Shown here in pieces: positions 26,641 through 37,248 of a stretch of DNA of 64,000 bases. The translations under genes and the position numbers were made by a program. Under the pieces are notes generated by a model. That model did no database searches. It was not told the origin of the DNA and saw only the letters and a list, made by a program, of their open reading frames with translations. This DNA comes from Plasmopara viticola (lineage: Eukaryota > Oomycota > Peronosporomycetes > Peronosporales > Peronosporaceae). How positions within the stretch are numbered: position 1 is the first letter of the stretch; each line of letters starts with the position of its first letter. The stretch spans positions 496,001 through 560,000 of the forward strand of contig MBPM02000026.1 of NCBI GenBank assembly GCA_001695595.3, read 5' to 3'.

Positions 26641-27570
26641 CAAAATTGCTGCTCTCGTCTTCGACTTTCCGTACTATAAACCAAATGGAAATTGGCGAAT
26701 AGTCATGCTCATAAGAAGCTGAACAGTACAACGTTACCTACACAACGTCTAAATTCAAGTGCTGCTTGACATCACGCCTGGGTCTTCGTTGTAAAGTGCA
26801 TAACTTTCAAACTCAAATGGACAAGCCGAAAAAGACTTTTTTAGGACACTAAGTACGTCTAGCGGCGTGGTATGTGATCCCGCTAGGACCTTCAATTGCC
26901 TTGATCGTCTAGTCGCATTTTTTTTCTGAATTGCAACGGATTTCAAGGGCATATCTGGATGGTCGGTATGGATATAGTCGCATTGAAGGAGGGCAGATGT
27001 CCCTGAAAGCTCATTCAGCCTCAAAGGCAGAAAGTGCCCATTAAGTTTATAGTAGCATCGTCAAATGTGTTTTTGCAGTAAAGCACATTATGGACCTTAG
27101 CTGCTTTGTAAATAGTCTTATAACCCGATTCTGTTTCTAGAGCTAAGACTCGCCTTGGCTTGGTGCAGGCCACATTTTTACAGAGAAAAGGAAACCTAGC
27201 ACATTCTTTGCACAATTACTGTCAAGGTTTGCAAAGTCTCTGTTTATTCTATTCAAAAAGAACGGGAAGTGGTCGTGGTAAAGCCAACACCAGAATGCTT
27301 TAATTATCTTCGAGCAAATAATTCAGCAAGCGCCATTTTTGGCTTTGCCGGACAGAATACAGCCGTTTTGCGTCATTTTACGGGGTCACGTATTCCAGCA
27401 AATCGATGAGGGCGGCCATACGATTGCTTGTTTATTAGCGCCGACGAAGATGGCAGGCATAGAGATTACTTCCCGATCGTGACAAGGAGTTGCATACCAT
27501 AAGGTACACACTCGAGTGCGACTTCCGAGCACAAAAGTCTTTTGTCGTCTATATCAGACCATGATTATTT
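26640..27570 (+). mobile_element. Decayed Ty3/gypsy retrotransposon pol fragment (RT-RNase H)
   Basis: Three plus-strand pieces in three frames match the order and spacing of a Ty3/gypsy polymerase. YYKPNGNWRIV at ~26,672 matches the RT block that begins K.NG.WR. KNGKWSW at ~27,258 with QAPFLALPDRIQPF at ~27,327 matches the end of RT into RNase H; an in-frame TAA directly follows WSW. IDEGG..IACL and, in another frame, KSFVVY near 27,535 match later RNase H blocks. The ~660-bp distance from the RT block to the PD..PF block is as expected. Stops and frameshifts show the copy is dead. LTRs were not found by eye. Confidence 0.75.
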
Positions 27571-28826
27571 GAAAAAGTAGGCAAGCTCTGTGCTAGTTGG
27601 TATGCTTTTGCGCAGGTAATTAGAATTTGACTACTCAACGAGGACATTAATCATTTGATCACACAAAATTAATGACAATCTCGAGTCCCAAGTACAACTT
27701 TCGTGATAAAAGCGAAGCTTCTAGATTCGAGCGGCTAATCTCTCGACAGTAATTGCAGCTATGATTCTGCTCCACTACAAGAAGATTTTGGCAGATCCAG
27801 CTCAAGTTGTTATTTCTGATCGACAACGACATAGACCTAAAGAATTATATACTTCCAAAGCCACATGGCGCTCCTATCAGACCAAAGAAAAACGGCTATT
27901 TCGGTTCCCACACCAGCGTCTTAAATGTACATGGAAATTGTGCAAGGCTCTATGAGACCTCTTACAGAATCAAATCCGTGACCCACACGGCGATTCGCTA
28001 CATAAGCAGCGAGTTGTCGGAAGTCCATAAGCCTCGTCTATTCCCTCGGATTTACCAGAGATAATGTCAACATTGGCAGAGTGCTGCTTAAGCAAGATAA
28101 AGATTGCGGCACCTTCTTTAAATAGCATATTCGAGGAACGAAAAAGAAGATGACTTTCATCACTAGAGCGCTAATCTCCCAAAGAATGTATGCAGGTAAA
28201 ACTGAGAATTTGTTCGCGTTGCCTTTAATTTCTTAAAGTGCGGGCAGAAAGGTGGAAAAGACACTTCAAGGAGACAGCGGTCACAAATAATTCTGCTCAT
28301 TAGAATGTTGTGCGGGTGAAGGATACTCATCATCAGTATCTTTATAGTAGTATCCATACGACCGCTGATTCAGATTCACCTAAAAATTGTCGAGCAAGCT
28401 AAATCTGCTGCTTTAGACACGACAAGCTAGGACACCGGATCTATGCCTGTCTCGAAAAGAGCCATCTTCTTGATCATCCGATGGCAGAAGCCACGTGTGC
28501 GCCTAATCGAATAATACAAATTGTAGGTCCCAGTTGAACTTCGAATCGATTGCACCATATTAGCGCTATCTTATTGCGCGTCTTGTTAGTAAAGCATTAG
28601 TTGATGTTTCAATAACGAGGCTTTTGCTAAGAAAACCTATCATTATTGAGTTATATCGAAGTGTAACTTAGTAAGTGTTAGTACTTCATAAACCCTGCAA
28701 GCCTCAGTATGTAGATATGTACATCCCATTCTGTCTGCTGATTGGTGGAAGGCTTCGGTTTCCTTACTTCAAGTCCCACTTCGTAGCGGCCACTTCGCCC
28801 CGCGCTCAACTGCTTGACCCCGACCT
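27571..28826. other. Intergenic region upstream of ClpX
   Basis: About 1.25 kb. The left part is probably the continuation of the decayed Ty3/gypsy element, with no clear domain visible. The last ~100 bp upstream of the ClpX start contain two CCACTTC strings near 28,779 and 28,790 that fit the oomycete initiator consensus YCAYTYY. That motif is short and this match alone is weak. Confidence 0.4.
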
Positions 28827-30908
28827 TTGTCCGCAATGCTCCACTACTTTCCACCCAAGGCTACAATGCTTGCTTGTGTTAAGCATCATCTACAGCTTAC
28901 GCGCACATCAGCAACCCCGGTGTTGCGTCGCACCTTGTCGCAGCTCTCCGCATCCTCCAGCCGTCTGCAGCGTCCTATTGCCGACACTTGCATGTTTTAC
29001 ACGGCTCGAGGAATTGTTACTGGTCCTCCAAATGATGGAAAAACTAAGAAGGCAGTGGGTGAACAGCTTTCTTGCCCACAGTGTGGAACTGCGGTGGTGC
29101 TCGCCGAGCGACTGGGCAGTGCGGACAAGTTGACGTCATCACATTTTGCTGCAAATACATCAACATCCACGCCATCGTCTAGTGCTGAGTTTAAATTAGG
29201 TGACGTGGTCAAGTGCGTCAGCTGCAACTTGCACTTTGCGCTTAAGGTGCAATCCACGGCTCAGCCTAGCCCTACATTTCGTAACGCTGCCGCGGCCGCT
29301 GCATTAAGTTCGTTAAGTTCATCGCTGTCGCCAGGCATGCAGACCACGCGTGGCTCGAGTTTGGCTGGATCTACGTATAGTGGCAACTTTCCGTCGTCCA
29401 GCCGTGTCAGTCGCATGAATGCCGATGGAGAATTTGAAAAGCTGGTAAATGAAGGGCATCATGCTGCTGCGGCGAATAGTGGTGCTATTAAAGATCGCGT
29501 GATGACGCCTCGAGAGATTTATAATGGGCTAAACGAGTACGTCATTGGTCAGGACAAGGTCAAAAAGACGCTTGCTGTGGGTGTCCACAACCACTACAAA
29601 CGCCTCTATGCCCTTGAGTTACTAAAGGCGAGAAAGGAGGCGGAGGCTTCATATGCTAAACAGAATGCAGCTCTTCAGCACTCGCGTGCGGAAGGAACGA
29701 TGCGTCAGCGCGTAGACCGGGAAGATTCGCGAGCGTCGACAATAGGTCGTCGGCTATTACTTGAGGAAATTTACTCTGGATCGGAAAAATCTGATGCAAA
29801 AGTGTCTCAAGCGTCAAAGCAGAATGAAATGACAGCAACTTCAGAGACATCTGGTGATACGCACACCAAGCTACAGCATCGTACAATGGAAGATAAATTG
29901 CATTATTTAGAAGGTGTCGAGTTAGACAAGACCAATTTTATGTTGGTGGGACCTACTGGATCAGGCAAGACGTTGTTGGCCAAAACATTGGCTCGACTAG
30001 CAAAGGTCCCGCTTGTGATTGCTGACGCTACGTGCTTGACGCAGGCTGGGTATGTGGGAGAAGATGTTGAGTCAGTGCTATTCAAACTCTACCAGGCTGC
30101 CAACTACAACCTGGAGGCCGCGCAGCGTGGCATTGTGTACATCGATGAGATCGACAAAATTACGCGTAAGAGTGATAGTGTTAGTCTCTCGCGCGACGTA
30201 TCAGGCGAAGGTGTTCAACAAGCTTTGCTCAAGATTCTAGAAGGAAGCATGGTGAGCGTGCCTGAAAAGGGTGGACGGAAAAATCCGCGCGGTGAGTATA
30301 TAACAATTGACACGACCAACATTCTATTCATATGTGGCGGAGCATTTGCTGGACTGGAAAAAATGGTCACGCGTCGATCCTTCCAATCGTCTATTGGTTT
30401 TGGTGCACAAATGCCCAACATGCACACTGATAGCAGCCACCACATTGGTCAGCTTCTCTCTCAAGCAGAACCCGAAGATCTTGTATCTTACGGGCTAATA
30501 CCTGAATTTATCGGACGTTTTCCTATGCTTGTCAGCACCACAGGACTGACCAAGAACGAGCTGATTCAGGTTCTTACGGAACCCCAAAACAGTCTCATTC
30601 GACAGTATAAGGCATTATTTGCGTTAAGTGACGTGGAATTTTATGCGACTGAAGGCGCTCTTGAGGCTGTGGCTGAGTCGGCTCTGCTCAAAAACACAGG
30701 AGCACGAGGTCTTCGGTCTATTTTCGAACGTGCGCTCATGGAAACCATGTTTGCTTTGCCTGATATGGATGACGTTCGTGCCGTGTACGTGGATGAGGAG
30801 GCAATCTTGGGTCTCAAGCAGCCTGTGCTGATTCGCGGCGATGTGACACTTGATGAGTACCTAAAAAATCTTGAGGATGACAGCGATAAAAGGGAAGAAG
30901 CGGTATAA
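28827..30908 (+). CDS. clpX: ATP-dependent Clp protease ATP-binding subunit ClpX, mitochondrial type
   Basis: Single-exon ORF of 693 residues. The N-terminus is Ser/Arg/Leu-rich without acidic residues for ~50 positions, as in a mitochondrial presequence; Met14 (28,866) could equally be the start. CPQC at 83-86 and CVSC at 130-133 form a zinc-binding pair with an unusually long spacer. The AAA+ module has Walker A GPTGSGKT (375-382), the pore loop GYVGEDVE (408-415), Walker B IVYIDEID (436-443), GGAFAGLE (504-511), an IGF loop (523-525) that contacts ClpP, and sensor-2 GARGLR (625-630). ClpX unfolds substrates and feeds them to ClpP in the mitochondrial matrix. A ~90-residue charged insertion (about 265-355) separates the first AAA helices from Walker A. 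The C-terminal tail is acidic. Confidence 0.96.
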   Translation: MSAMLHYFPPKATMLACVKHHLQLTRTSATPVLRRTLSQLSASSSRLQRPIADTCMFYTARGIVTGPPNDGKTKKAVGEQLSCPQCGTAVVLAERLGSADKLTSSHFAANTSTSTPSSSAEFKLGDVVKCVSCNLHFALKVQSTAQPSPTFRNAAAAAALSSLSSSLSPGMQTTRGSSLAGSTYSGNFPSSSRVSRMNADGEFEKLVNEGHHAAAANSGAIKDRVMTPREIYNGLNEYVIGQDKVKKTLAVGVHNHYKRLYALELLKARKEAEASYAKQNAALQHSRAEGTMRQRVDREDSRASTIGRRLLLEEIYSGSEKSDAKVSQASKQNEMTATSETSGDTHTKLQHRTMEDKLHYLEGVELDKTNFMLVGPTGSGKTLLAKTLARLAKVPLVIADATCLTQAGYVGEDVESVLFKLYQAANYNLEAAQRGIVYIDEIDKITRKSDSVSLSRDVSGEGVQQALLKILEGSMVSVPEKGGRKNPRGEYITIDTTNILFICGGAFAGLEKMVTRRSFQSSIGFGAQMPNMHTDSSHHIGQLLSQAEPEDLVSYGLIPEFIGRFPMLVSTTGLTKNELIQVLTEPQNSLIRQYKALFALSDVEFYATEGALEAVAESALLKNTGARGLRSIFERALMETMFALPDMDDVRAVYVDEEAILGLKQPVLIRGDVTLDEYLKNLEDDSDKREEAV

Positions 30909-31195
30909 ATATTTAGCTTCACCAACAGTCATCGATAACCCTCGTGCAGAGCCTCACATTAATGTATTTTATTCACAATTTAAGGAAAACATCGACCAGA
31001 AATCAAAAATAAGAAAGCCGATTGCTAAAATAAAAATAGGAAAGCACAATGTCCCGCAGCTGTCGGATGAAGGCTATTAATGGTCGTACACGAATACACC
31101 GAAGCTGCATCCCATGGCCACAACACCGAATGAAGTGCCGGCATACCAATCACCGCTTAGTACAACCTAGATAATCTACTTTAGACGCATTTATT

Positions 31196-32382
31196 ATGGT
31201 GGTGGGATCGATGCCGCCGCCTACGGCACCTCAAAACAAAGACGAACTGAGGATTGAGGCACGGCGACAACGTGAGAATGAACGCTTGAAAAAGCTTGGG
31301 CCTGGCCGCCTTCGTCTGATTGGGGTAAGCTCTGATGTTTTTTTTGTCTGCGATAGAGACTTACAGTTTCATCTACCCAGGCCGACATTGCAGGGGTCAA
31401 GAATCAAATAGAAGAGCGACAACGTCAGGACGAAGAAGAGTACAGGGCCAAATGGGCAAGTGAAGAGGAGGATGCAGCCATTCGTCAATACTTGCTGCAG
31501 GTCGAGTCAAAAGATGCGTTAGCAAAGCGTCATGAGCTTCTGACATTGCGCAACGACTGGGATTATCAAAGTGCCGAAGTCCGCGAGGCTCGAAAACAAG
31601 CTGCTGCAATCCGCACAGTGGGTATCGATCCTGACCGCTGTGCTCAAGGAGCTGCTCAGAAATTTGATGGTGAAGATATTGCTCGGCTTGAACGTATCCG
31701 CTTGCAGGCGATGCAGATGAAGCAGTGGTCGATAGAAAAAATGGCCGAGGAAGCTCAGCGCCATGCAAATGAGAAAACAACACAAAGTGCGTACATGGCG
31801 CAGCTTTTTGATATCGAGCAATTGATGGAAAAACTGCATCGAGGCAACGAACAACAACGAGCAATCGCGTCTGCGGAAATTAGTCGCTTTAATCAGCAGC
31901 TTCTAGCTCAACAGCGTCAAGACGAAAGCGACCGTCGTCGACAGGAGCAAGAAAAAGATGCTCGCGAAATTCAGCTCACCCTGGAGAGCAATCTAGTGAG
32001 TGAGAATCCAGTGCAGGCATCACTCCCTGGAGTACCACTTGGCCACCGGGTCCGAGTTGACCATTGGAAAGGTTTCTCTGGAGAGCAAACCAAGTATTAC
32101 CTTCGACAAAATGACGACATTCTGGCGGACAAGGTTCGCCAAAAACAGCAAGAAAGTGAACAAGCAGAGCAGGAGTCGCAAAATCAGCGTGAGCTGCAGC
32201 GTGCGCTTGCGATGGAAGCGTATCAAGCTCAGCAACGACAAGTGCAATCAAAGCTGGACGTCCGTGCTACACATGAGCAGCAGATTAAAGAGGCAGCGGA
32301 ACGCGAGAAAATTAACGATCTTCGGGCACGCGGCAAGATTGAGCCTAGCTTTTTTCAACGATTTGGTCGGTCTTACCGCTAA
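31196..32382 (+). CDS. RIB43A-like ciliary microtubule protein
   Basis: Two exons, 31196-31324 and 31381-32382, separated by a 56-bp intron, give ~376 residues, close to the usual ~380 of RIB43A family members. The junction reads RLRLIG-ADIAGVKNQIEER, matching the family pattern R.IG.D...L..Q..ER. The rest is almost entirely charged coiled coil rich in Gln, Glu and Arg, with W/Y-containing heptads, and ends FFQRFGRSYR, like the F..F..S.R tail of the family. RIB43A proteins lie inside doublet microtubule protofilaments of cilia and flagella. Here this implies an axoneme protein of zoospores. Met6 at 31,211 is an alternative start. The gene converges on the helical-protein gene with only 73 bp between their stops. 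Confidence 0.87.
31325..31380 (+). other. Intron of the RIB43A-like gene
   Basis: A 56-bp intron with donor GTAAGC and acceptor CTACCCAG, phase 0. It contains a T-run. Removing it joins two halves of the RIB43A signature; reading through gives an early stop. Confidence 0.85.
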
Positions 32383-32455
32383 GAACCCTCTAAGGGTCTA
32401 ATTGAGCATTCGATAAGCTAAGAAATGATCGATTAAACGATGTTTGTCTCCCGTT

Positions 32456-35400
32456 CTAAGAAAAGTGTGTGTTGGCCTTTGCAAAAAGTTTATCAAGCGC
32501 TGTGGTAGCGTCTTTTAACTCATTGCTGGTCAGGAATTGTGCTGCCGTCTCATCATTCATGGACGAGATCGAGGACTCAATCTCTCGACACAAAGTGACA
32601 AAACGGGTGAGCTCGCGACGCTCTTCTGGTGAGCCCTCGAGCTGATTATCATCCGATTGCTTAATCGACATGACTGCGTCACCTTGGCTGCTTTCGACAC
32701 GTACTGCGTACGGCTCAGCCACCTCGTCTGGGAACCTACTGTTAAACACACAGTAGCATAAACTCTGGTTGTTCTTCAGGGACTGGAGCGCCTTTTTGAG
32801 CGCTTCGTCAACACCTGCTGCAGTAAGTTTCCGCATCCTCACGTATTGAACAAACGAATGCCTAAGATTTTCAGGTATAAGCGCACGCAAGGGGGCACTG
32901 GTTAGCTCGACAATGTTCGAATGAGCGAGTAATTCATACACCGCAACAAAACACACTGAATGCAGCAACATCAATTGTGCTGTTTGACAATCAACTGTGC
33001 GTTGAGTGACAAATAGCCTCTGGAACAGGGAAAGCAGCAGCTGCCACACAACAGGCATGTCACCATCAGCAATTTGCATATCGAACAAAGTAGAGTCCAC
33101 AAATCGTGCTGTGCTAATTAAAATGCGATCGACTGTGGCCTGTGGTAAATTTTGTGTGTCATCGACAATCATGAGCAAGTCTTTTATCACTTGCGCGCAC
33201 TGGTTGTTCCTATTGGTCTTGATTACTGACCCGAGCTTCGATAAAAGGTACAGGGAAGACTCCAAAGCACGCCCGAGGCAATTGGCGTCGGCTTTCTCCA
33301 GCTCCACGCTTCGGCCTGAGTGTTTCCTCTTTACTTGGATGCCGATAAAAAACGACTGCATCAATTTGCTGTGCTTCGCTATTTGTGACAGTGCCTCGGT
33401 GGACAAGCGAGCCACAATGACTGATAATTCCACAATCTCATCTTGCTTTACCTCAATGTCGTCAAATACCGCTTTCAACACTAAAAGACACATGTCCAAC
33501 ACGCGCATCATTCCAAAAAGACTTTTATGGATCTTTGCGAAAGCTTTGTCTTTTGCTGACAACAGCTCGAGAACGGTACCACAACATTCAAAGCACACAG
33601 GAAGGTACTTAGCAATCCATTCCTCCTTTCGTAGTCCATCGTACTCTTTCAAAAACTGAACAGCAACAAGCTTCTCGAGCAAATGTAATTGGGACGCCAC
33701 ATGGAAATTGAAATGATGACCAGGACCTTCACTCGTAATCATGTCGAAAGTTGTGGACACTTGGTCCAAACACATATCCTTGAGCGATTGCGGCAAATCA
33801 CTATACACGAAAGCAACCAATTGAAACACTTCCTCCTCGACTCCACTCGTAAGCACAAACGATTTCTCTGCATTATCTTCACCGCATTGGGTGAACCCGA
33901 AAAGTAGCTGGAGCGTCTGCGCAGCGAGTGTTTCGTCCCAACAGAAGCACAACAATTCCCTCCAGATATTCCAGCACAGCGTGCGCTGCATCCAGTCTGG
34001 ATACAAAGTTTGCTTAATAAGCACTAGCTGAAGTTCAACAGTATCCTCAAAACTTAAGAGATACTGCAACATTAAATCTGTGAATAGTTTTGTCGCTTCA
34101 GTTGACTGGGAAACCGTATCATTTAGCACACAGTCTCGATATCGAACGAACAATTGCGAAATTTCTGCAGCTCTTATCGAATCATCAAACAGTAACTCGG
34201 TCAATGCAGTGCTAAGGAAGATTTGCCCAGCACATAAGCCGGCAAATGCAGAAAGCAGCAGTAAATGTCCCCATCTGATTGTGTTTTCAATATCAACGTT
34301 CGCATTTTCGATGGATTGGCGCTGCTTCACCGCACGTACCATATCACTCGTTGGATACCACAACAATGAACGGACACTGTTTTTGATTTGATCGTTTATC
34401 AAGCCGCCAGTTAATTTCTCGGCCAGTTCCAGCGCTTGGTCAAGCATTTCTCGCAGCTCTAGCTTTGCTTTTAATGGAACCAAGTTATGCCGCTCAGCAT
34501 AAAGAAAAGTCGCTGTCACGTTTACAATTGCCAGTACGCAATTTTCCAACTCACACTCCAAACTATTAGCCAATAAAGCGAATAATCGTTGAAAAGCTCG
34601 CCAGTATAGCCTGATAAATTTCAGCCCGCTAAAAGTCGGCACAGCAGTCATGTCTCCATTCAAAGCGCGCAGCAAATGTCTAACACTTCGCTTGACCGAC
34701 GCTACAATAGCAGCTACAATGTCATCCACTGTAACTTGTTTTACAACTTTTCCACCCGCATCGCTGCTATCACCGGCTCCTCTAGAGTCGAAACAGATTT
34801 GAGCTTTACACGCGCTTATCAACGTTGGACCAAAGGCAGTCGTCAACTTCGTCATGTTCTACACAGCATGGCACACTCCGTTAGCTTTGATCAGAAAGCA
34901 ACCCAACTGCGACCAATTTTTACGACCACAACCTTCCAAATGAACGTCACCGTCTTCAAATCGGGTGTAGCATCGTCATGTCCCTCTACTTTATTGCGTA
35001 GCTCCATTAGCAAGGTCACAATACCCACAATAAAACCTTTCGATTCCTTAGATTCATTTTCTGTCTTGTTTTCATTTTCCAAAGACACCAAAGAGTTGAT
35101 AAATGCTGCATTTTGGTGCACTAGAGTCAGCACTTGATCTCCCCATTTGACCCATCGATTTCCACCTCCATCGTCACCCAAACAGGTCGCTGAGAGCTGA
35201 AGATATTGCCGTAATGCATGTAGCGCTTTCTCATTGATAGGTCGCTTTGCCTGTGTCACATAATTCAGCAGCGCATCTAAAAGCTCAACTTGCACTTCAC
35301 GTGTATTGACATCTTCGCTTAAGTTCGAAAGCAAGGTTTCCGCGGCGGAAGTCCAGTGCTCGTCCGATGCCGTCAAAAATGCGACTACTTCATCTATGGC

Positions 35401-35508
35401 TTCCTGATGGTCTTGAGTATCTAATAGATCGGTCACAAGGGCACACAGCTCTCTCTGAATGGCGAAAGCGTCAGCACAAGCGGCAAGTCGCTGTGTCACC
35501 TTTAGCAT
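32456..35508 (-). CDS. Large alpha-helical protein, possibly FIRRM/DUF4487-like
   Basis: Two exons, 34924-35508 and 32456-34858, give ~995 residues. The proposed 65-bp intron joins ..TFIWKVVV to NMTKLTTAFGPT. The product is Leu/Ala-rich and predicted to be helical throughout, with evenly spaced amphipathic segments like a HEAT/ARM-type solenoid. No signal peptide, membrane span or catalytic motif is visible. The size, helical build and a W-K-V-x-K-L segment at the exon junction recall FIRRM (FIGNL1-interacting regulator of recombination, DUF4487). That link is a low-confidence guess, so no symbol is given. The start at 35,508 gives MLKVTQRLAACADAF. The 3' end converges with the RIB43A-like gene and the 5' end lies 120 bp from the repeat-protein gene. 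Confidence 0.8.
34859..34923 (-). other. Intron of the large helical-protein gene
   Basis: A proposed 65-bp minus-strand intron with donor GTAAAA, a CTAAC branch-point-like string ~25 bp before the acceptor, and acceptor TGTGTAG. It is phase 0. The first exon otherwise runs into a stop, and the second long frame has its first Met just after the acceptor. Nearby GT donors are possible, so the exact 5' splice site is uncertain. Confidence 0.65.
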
Positions 35509-35628
35509 GAGATATTAGAAAAGTTGACTCACTATTCATGAATTGCAATACATCAACGTTTCAATATGTACATTTTTATAGAAATGTGTTAAGAATTGCT
35601 GCTAGCGTAGCCGGCAACCCTAAAGAAA

Positions 35629-37182
35629 TCACGCGCGCAAGTGGGGGTAGGCATTCGACTGCGGTGCCGCATCCGTCGAGTGTTTTTCACTCTCATTCTC
35701 CGCAGTGCTCTCCGCCACGCCTTCACTGGCATCACCATTCGATTTCTTATCCTTAGATGCATATTTGCGGATGTATGGTCCATAACCGGCCTTGCTATAA
35801 GCACCGCCCACACCACCTTTGCGTCCAAGTCCGACACCGACTCCCAGGCCAGCTCCAATACCGACACCTCTGTATTTGCTTACGCCGGATCGGGTTTTTG
35901 TAGCACCGATGTTGTCGTTGTTCTCCTCACCCACGCCCGTTGCAGCACCCGTATCGCCATTATGCTGGGAGTCCTCTGTGCTCACAGCTCCCACACCTTC
36001 ATGGCCGAAATTTTTCACCTTATCGTTGTTGTTCTTGTTGCTGCTGTCAAATCCGTCATGCTTGTCGTAGCTGACTTGCTTTCCATTCTCGTCTTGCTTA
36101 CCAATGCCATCATGGACGCTGTCGTGGTTGCCGTGGCCGTCGTGTTTATTTTGTTCATTTTGCATTGCGTGTCCGTTTTGATGGTCGTATCTGACTTGCT
36201 TTCCATTCTCATCTTGCTTGCCAATGCCATCGTGGACGCTATCGTGGTTGCTGTGGCTGTCGTGTCTTGTTTGTTCTTTTTGCATTTCGTGGTCTTTTTG
36301 GTGGATGACTTGCTTTCCATTTTCATCTTGCTTACCAATGCCATCGTGGACGCTGTCGTGATTGCTGTGGCCGTCGTGTTTATTTTGTCCATTTTGCATT
36401 ACGTGTCCGTTTTGGTGGTCGTAACTGACTTGCTTTCCATTCTCGTCTTGCTTACCGATGCCTTCGTGAACGTTGTCGTGGTTGCTGTGGCCGTCGTGTC
36501 TTATTTGTTCTTTTTGCATTTCGTGTCCTTTTTGGTAGATGACTTGCTTTCCGTTCTCGTTTTGCTTACCAATGCCATCGTGGACGCTATCGTGGTTGCT
36601 GTGGCCGTCGTGTCCTGGTTGTTCGTTTTGCATGTCGTGTCCTTTTTGGTGGTTGTAGCTGACTTGCTTTCCATTCTCATTTTGCTTACCAATGCCATCG
36701 TGGACGCTGTCGTGATTGCTGTGGCCGTCGTGTTTATTTTGTCCATTTTGCATTACGTGTCCGTTTTGGTGGTCGTATCTGACTTGCTTTCCATTCTCAT
36801 CTTGCTTACCGATGCCATCGTGGACGTTGTCGTGGTTGCTGTGACCGTCGTGTTTATTTTGCATTTCGTGTCCTTTTTGCTGGTCGTATCTATGTTGTTC
36901 ATATTGCACCTCGTGTCCTTTTTGCTGGTCGTGTTTATGTTGTTCACTTTGCATTTCGTGTCCTTTTGGCTTGTCGTGTCCATCTTGCTGATCGTCAACG
37001 TTTTGCTTGCCGTAGCTGTCAGAAACACCGTTTGAAATGTTACTATCGTCCGGCCGACCAATCTTATCCTGGATTTGATACAATTGTCCATTCATCTGCG
37101 CTCCCTCTGTGGACGCGTTCACTTTGCTGTTTAAAAGCACCACAGCTGCCACGCACGTAGCATAAATTGTCTTGCTTATCAT
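35629..37182 (-). CDS. Secreted His/Asn/Gly-rich tandem-repeat protein
   Basis: Single-exon ORF of 517 residues. Residues 1-24 form a signal peptide (MISKTIYATCVAAVVLL, with likely cleavage after VNA). Residues 69-110 are three ~15-residue units of the type HDQQKGHEVQYEQHR. Residues 111-383 are six full units and one partial unit of 38-40 residues containing HDGHSNHDSVHDGIGKQDEN. The 40-residue unit ends in a version of the 15-residue unit, so it is a compound repeat. The C-terminus has a Gly/Val-rich stretch (GVGIGAGLGVGVGLGRKGG) and a charged tail. There is no RXLR-dEER motif, membrane span or GPI signal. Dense His/Asp could bind metal ions; this and a wall or host-interface role are inference. 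The family is not recognised. An oomycete-like core promoter lies 49-66 bp upstream of the ATG. Confidence 0.88.
   Translation of the reverse strand: MISKTIYATCVAAVVLLNSKVNASTEGAQMNGQLYQIQDKIGRPDDSNISNGVSDSYGKQNVDDQQDGHDKPKGHEMQSEQHKHDQQKGHEVQYEQHRYDQQKGHEMQNKHDGHSNHDNVHDGIGKQDENGKQVRYDHQNGHVMQNGQNKHDGHSNHDSVHDGIGKQNENGKQVSYNHQKGHDMQNEQPGHDGHSNHDSVHDGIGKQNENGKQVIYQKGHEMQKEQIRHDGHSNHDNVHEGIGKQDENGKQVSYDHQNGHVMQNGQNKHDGHSNHDSVHDGIGKQDENGKQVIHQKDHEMQKEQTRHDSHSNHDSVHDGIGKQDENGKQVRYDHQNGHAMQNEQNKHDGHGNHDSVHDGIGKQDENGKQVSYDKHDGFDSSNKNNNDKVKNFGHEGVGAVSTEDSQHNGDTGAATGVGEENNDNIGATKTRSGVSKYRGVGIGAGLGVGVGLGRKGGVGGAYSKAGYGPYIRKYASKDKKSNGDASEGVAESTAENESEKHSTDAAPQSNAYPHLRA
36034..36978 (-). repeat. Coding tandem repeat array (15-, 38- and 40-codon units)
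   Basis: From the gene's 5' end: three units of ~45 bp, then seven units of 120 or 114 bp. The larger units run 40, 40, 38, 40, 38, 40 codons and a partial. The 38-codon units lack two codons in the YDHQ region. All unit lengths are multiples of three, so copy-number change would keep the frame. Confidence 0.9.
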
Positions 37183-37230
37183 CGTTATCGTGAGGGGGAC
37201 GGTGTCAAATTGGTGCTTAGGGATGACCTT

Positions 37231-37248
37231 GAAATTTGGAATATGAGC
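37231..37248 (-). promoter_or_regulatory. Oomycete-type core promoter (Inr + FPR-like)
   Basis: On the minus strand the 18 bases read GCTCATATTCCAAATTTC. The oomycete core promoter consensus is GCTCATTYYNCAWTTT; the match is close, with one apparent inserted base. It lies 49-66 bp upstream of the ATG at 37,182, a normal distance for a short oomycete 5' UTR. Confidence 0.6.

Noticed and set aside
35641..37035. Long plus-strand frame (464 codons, Val/Leu-rich) opposite the repeat protein
   Set aside because: It is the antisense of the tandem repeat. Unit lengths are multiples of three, so all repeat frames stay open or closed together. The minus frame has the signal peptide, promoter motif and sensible composition.
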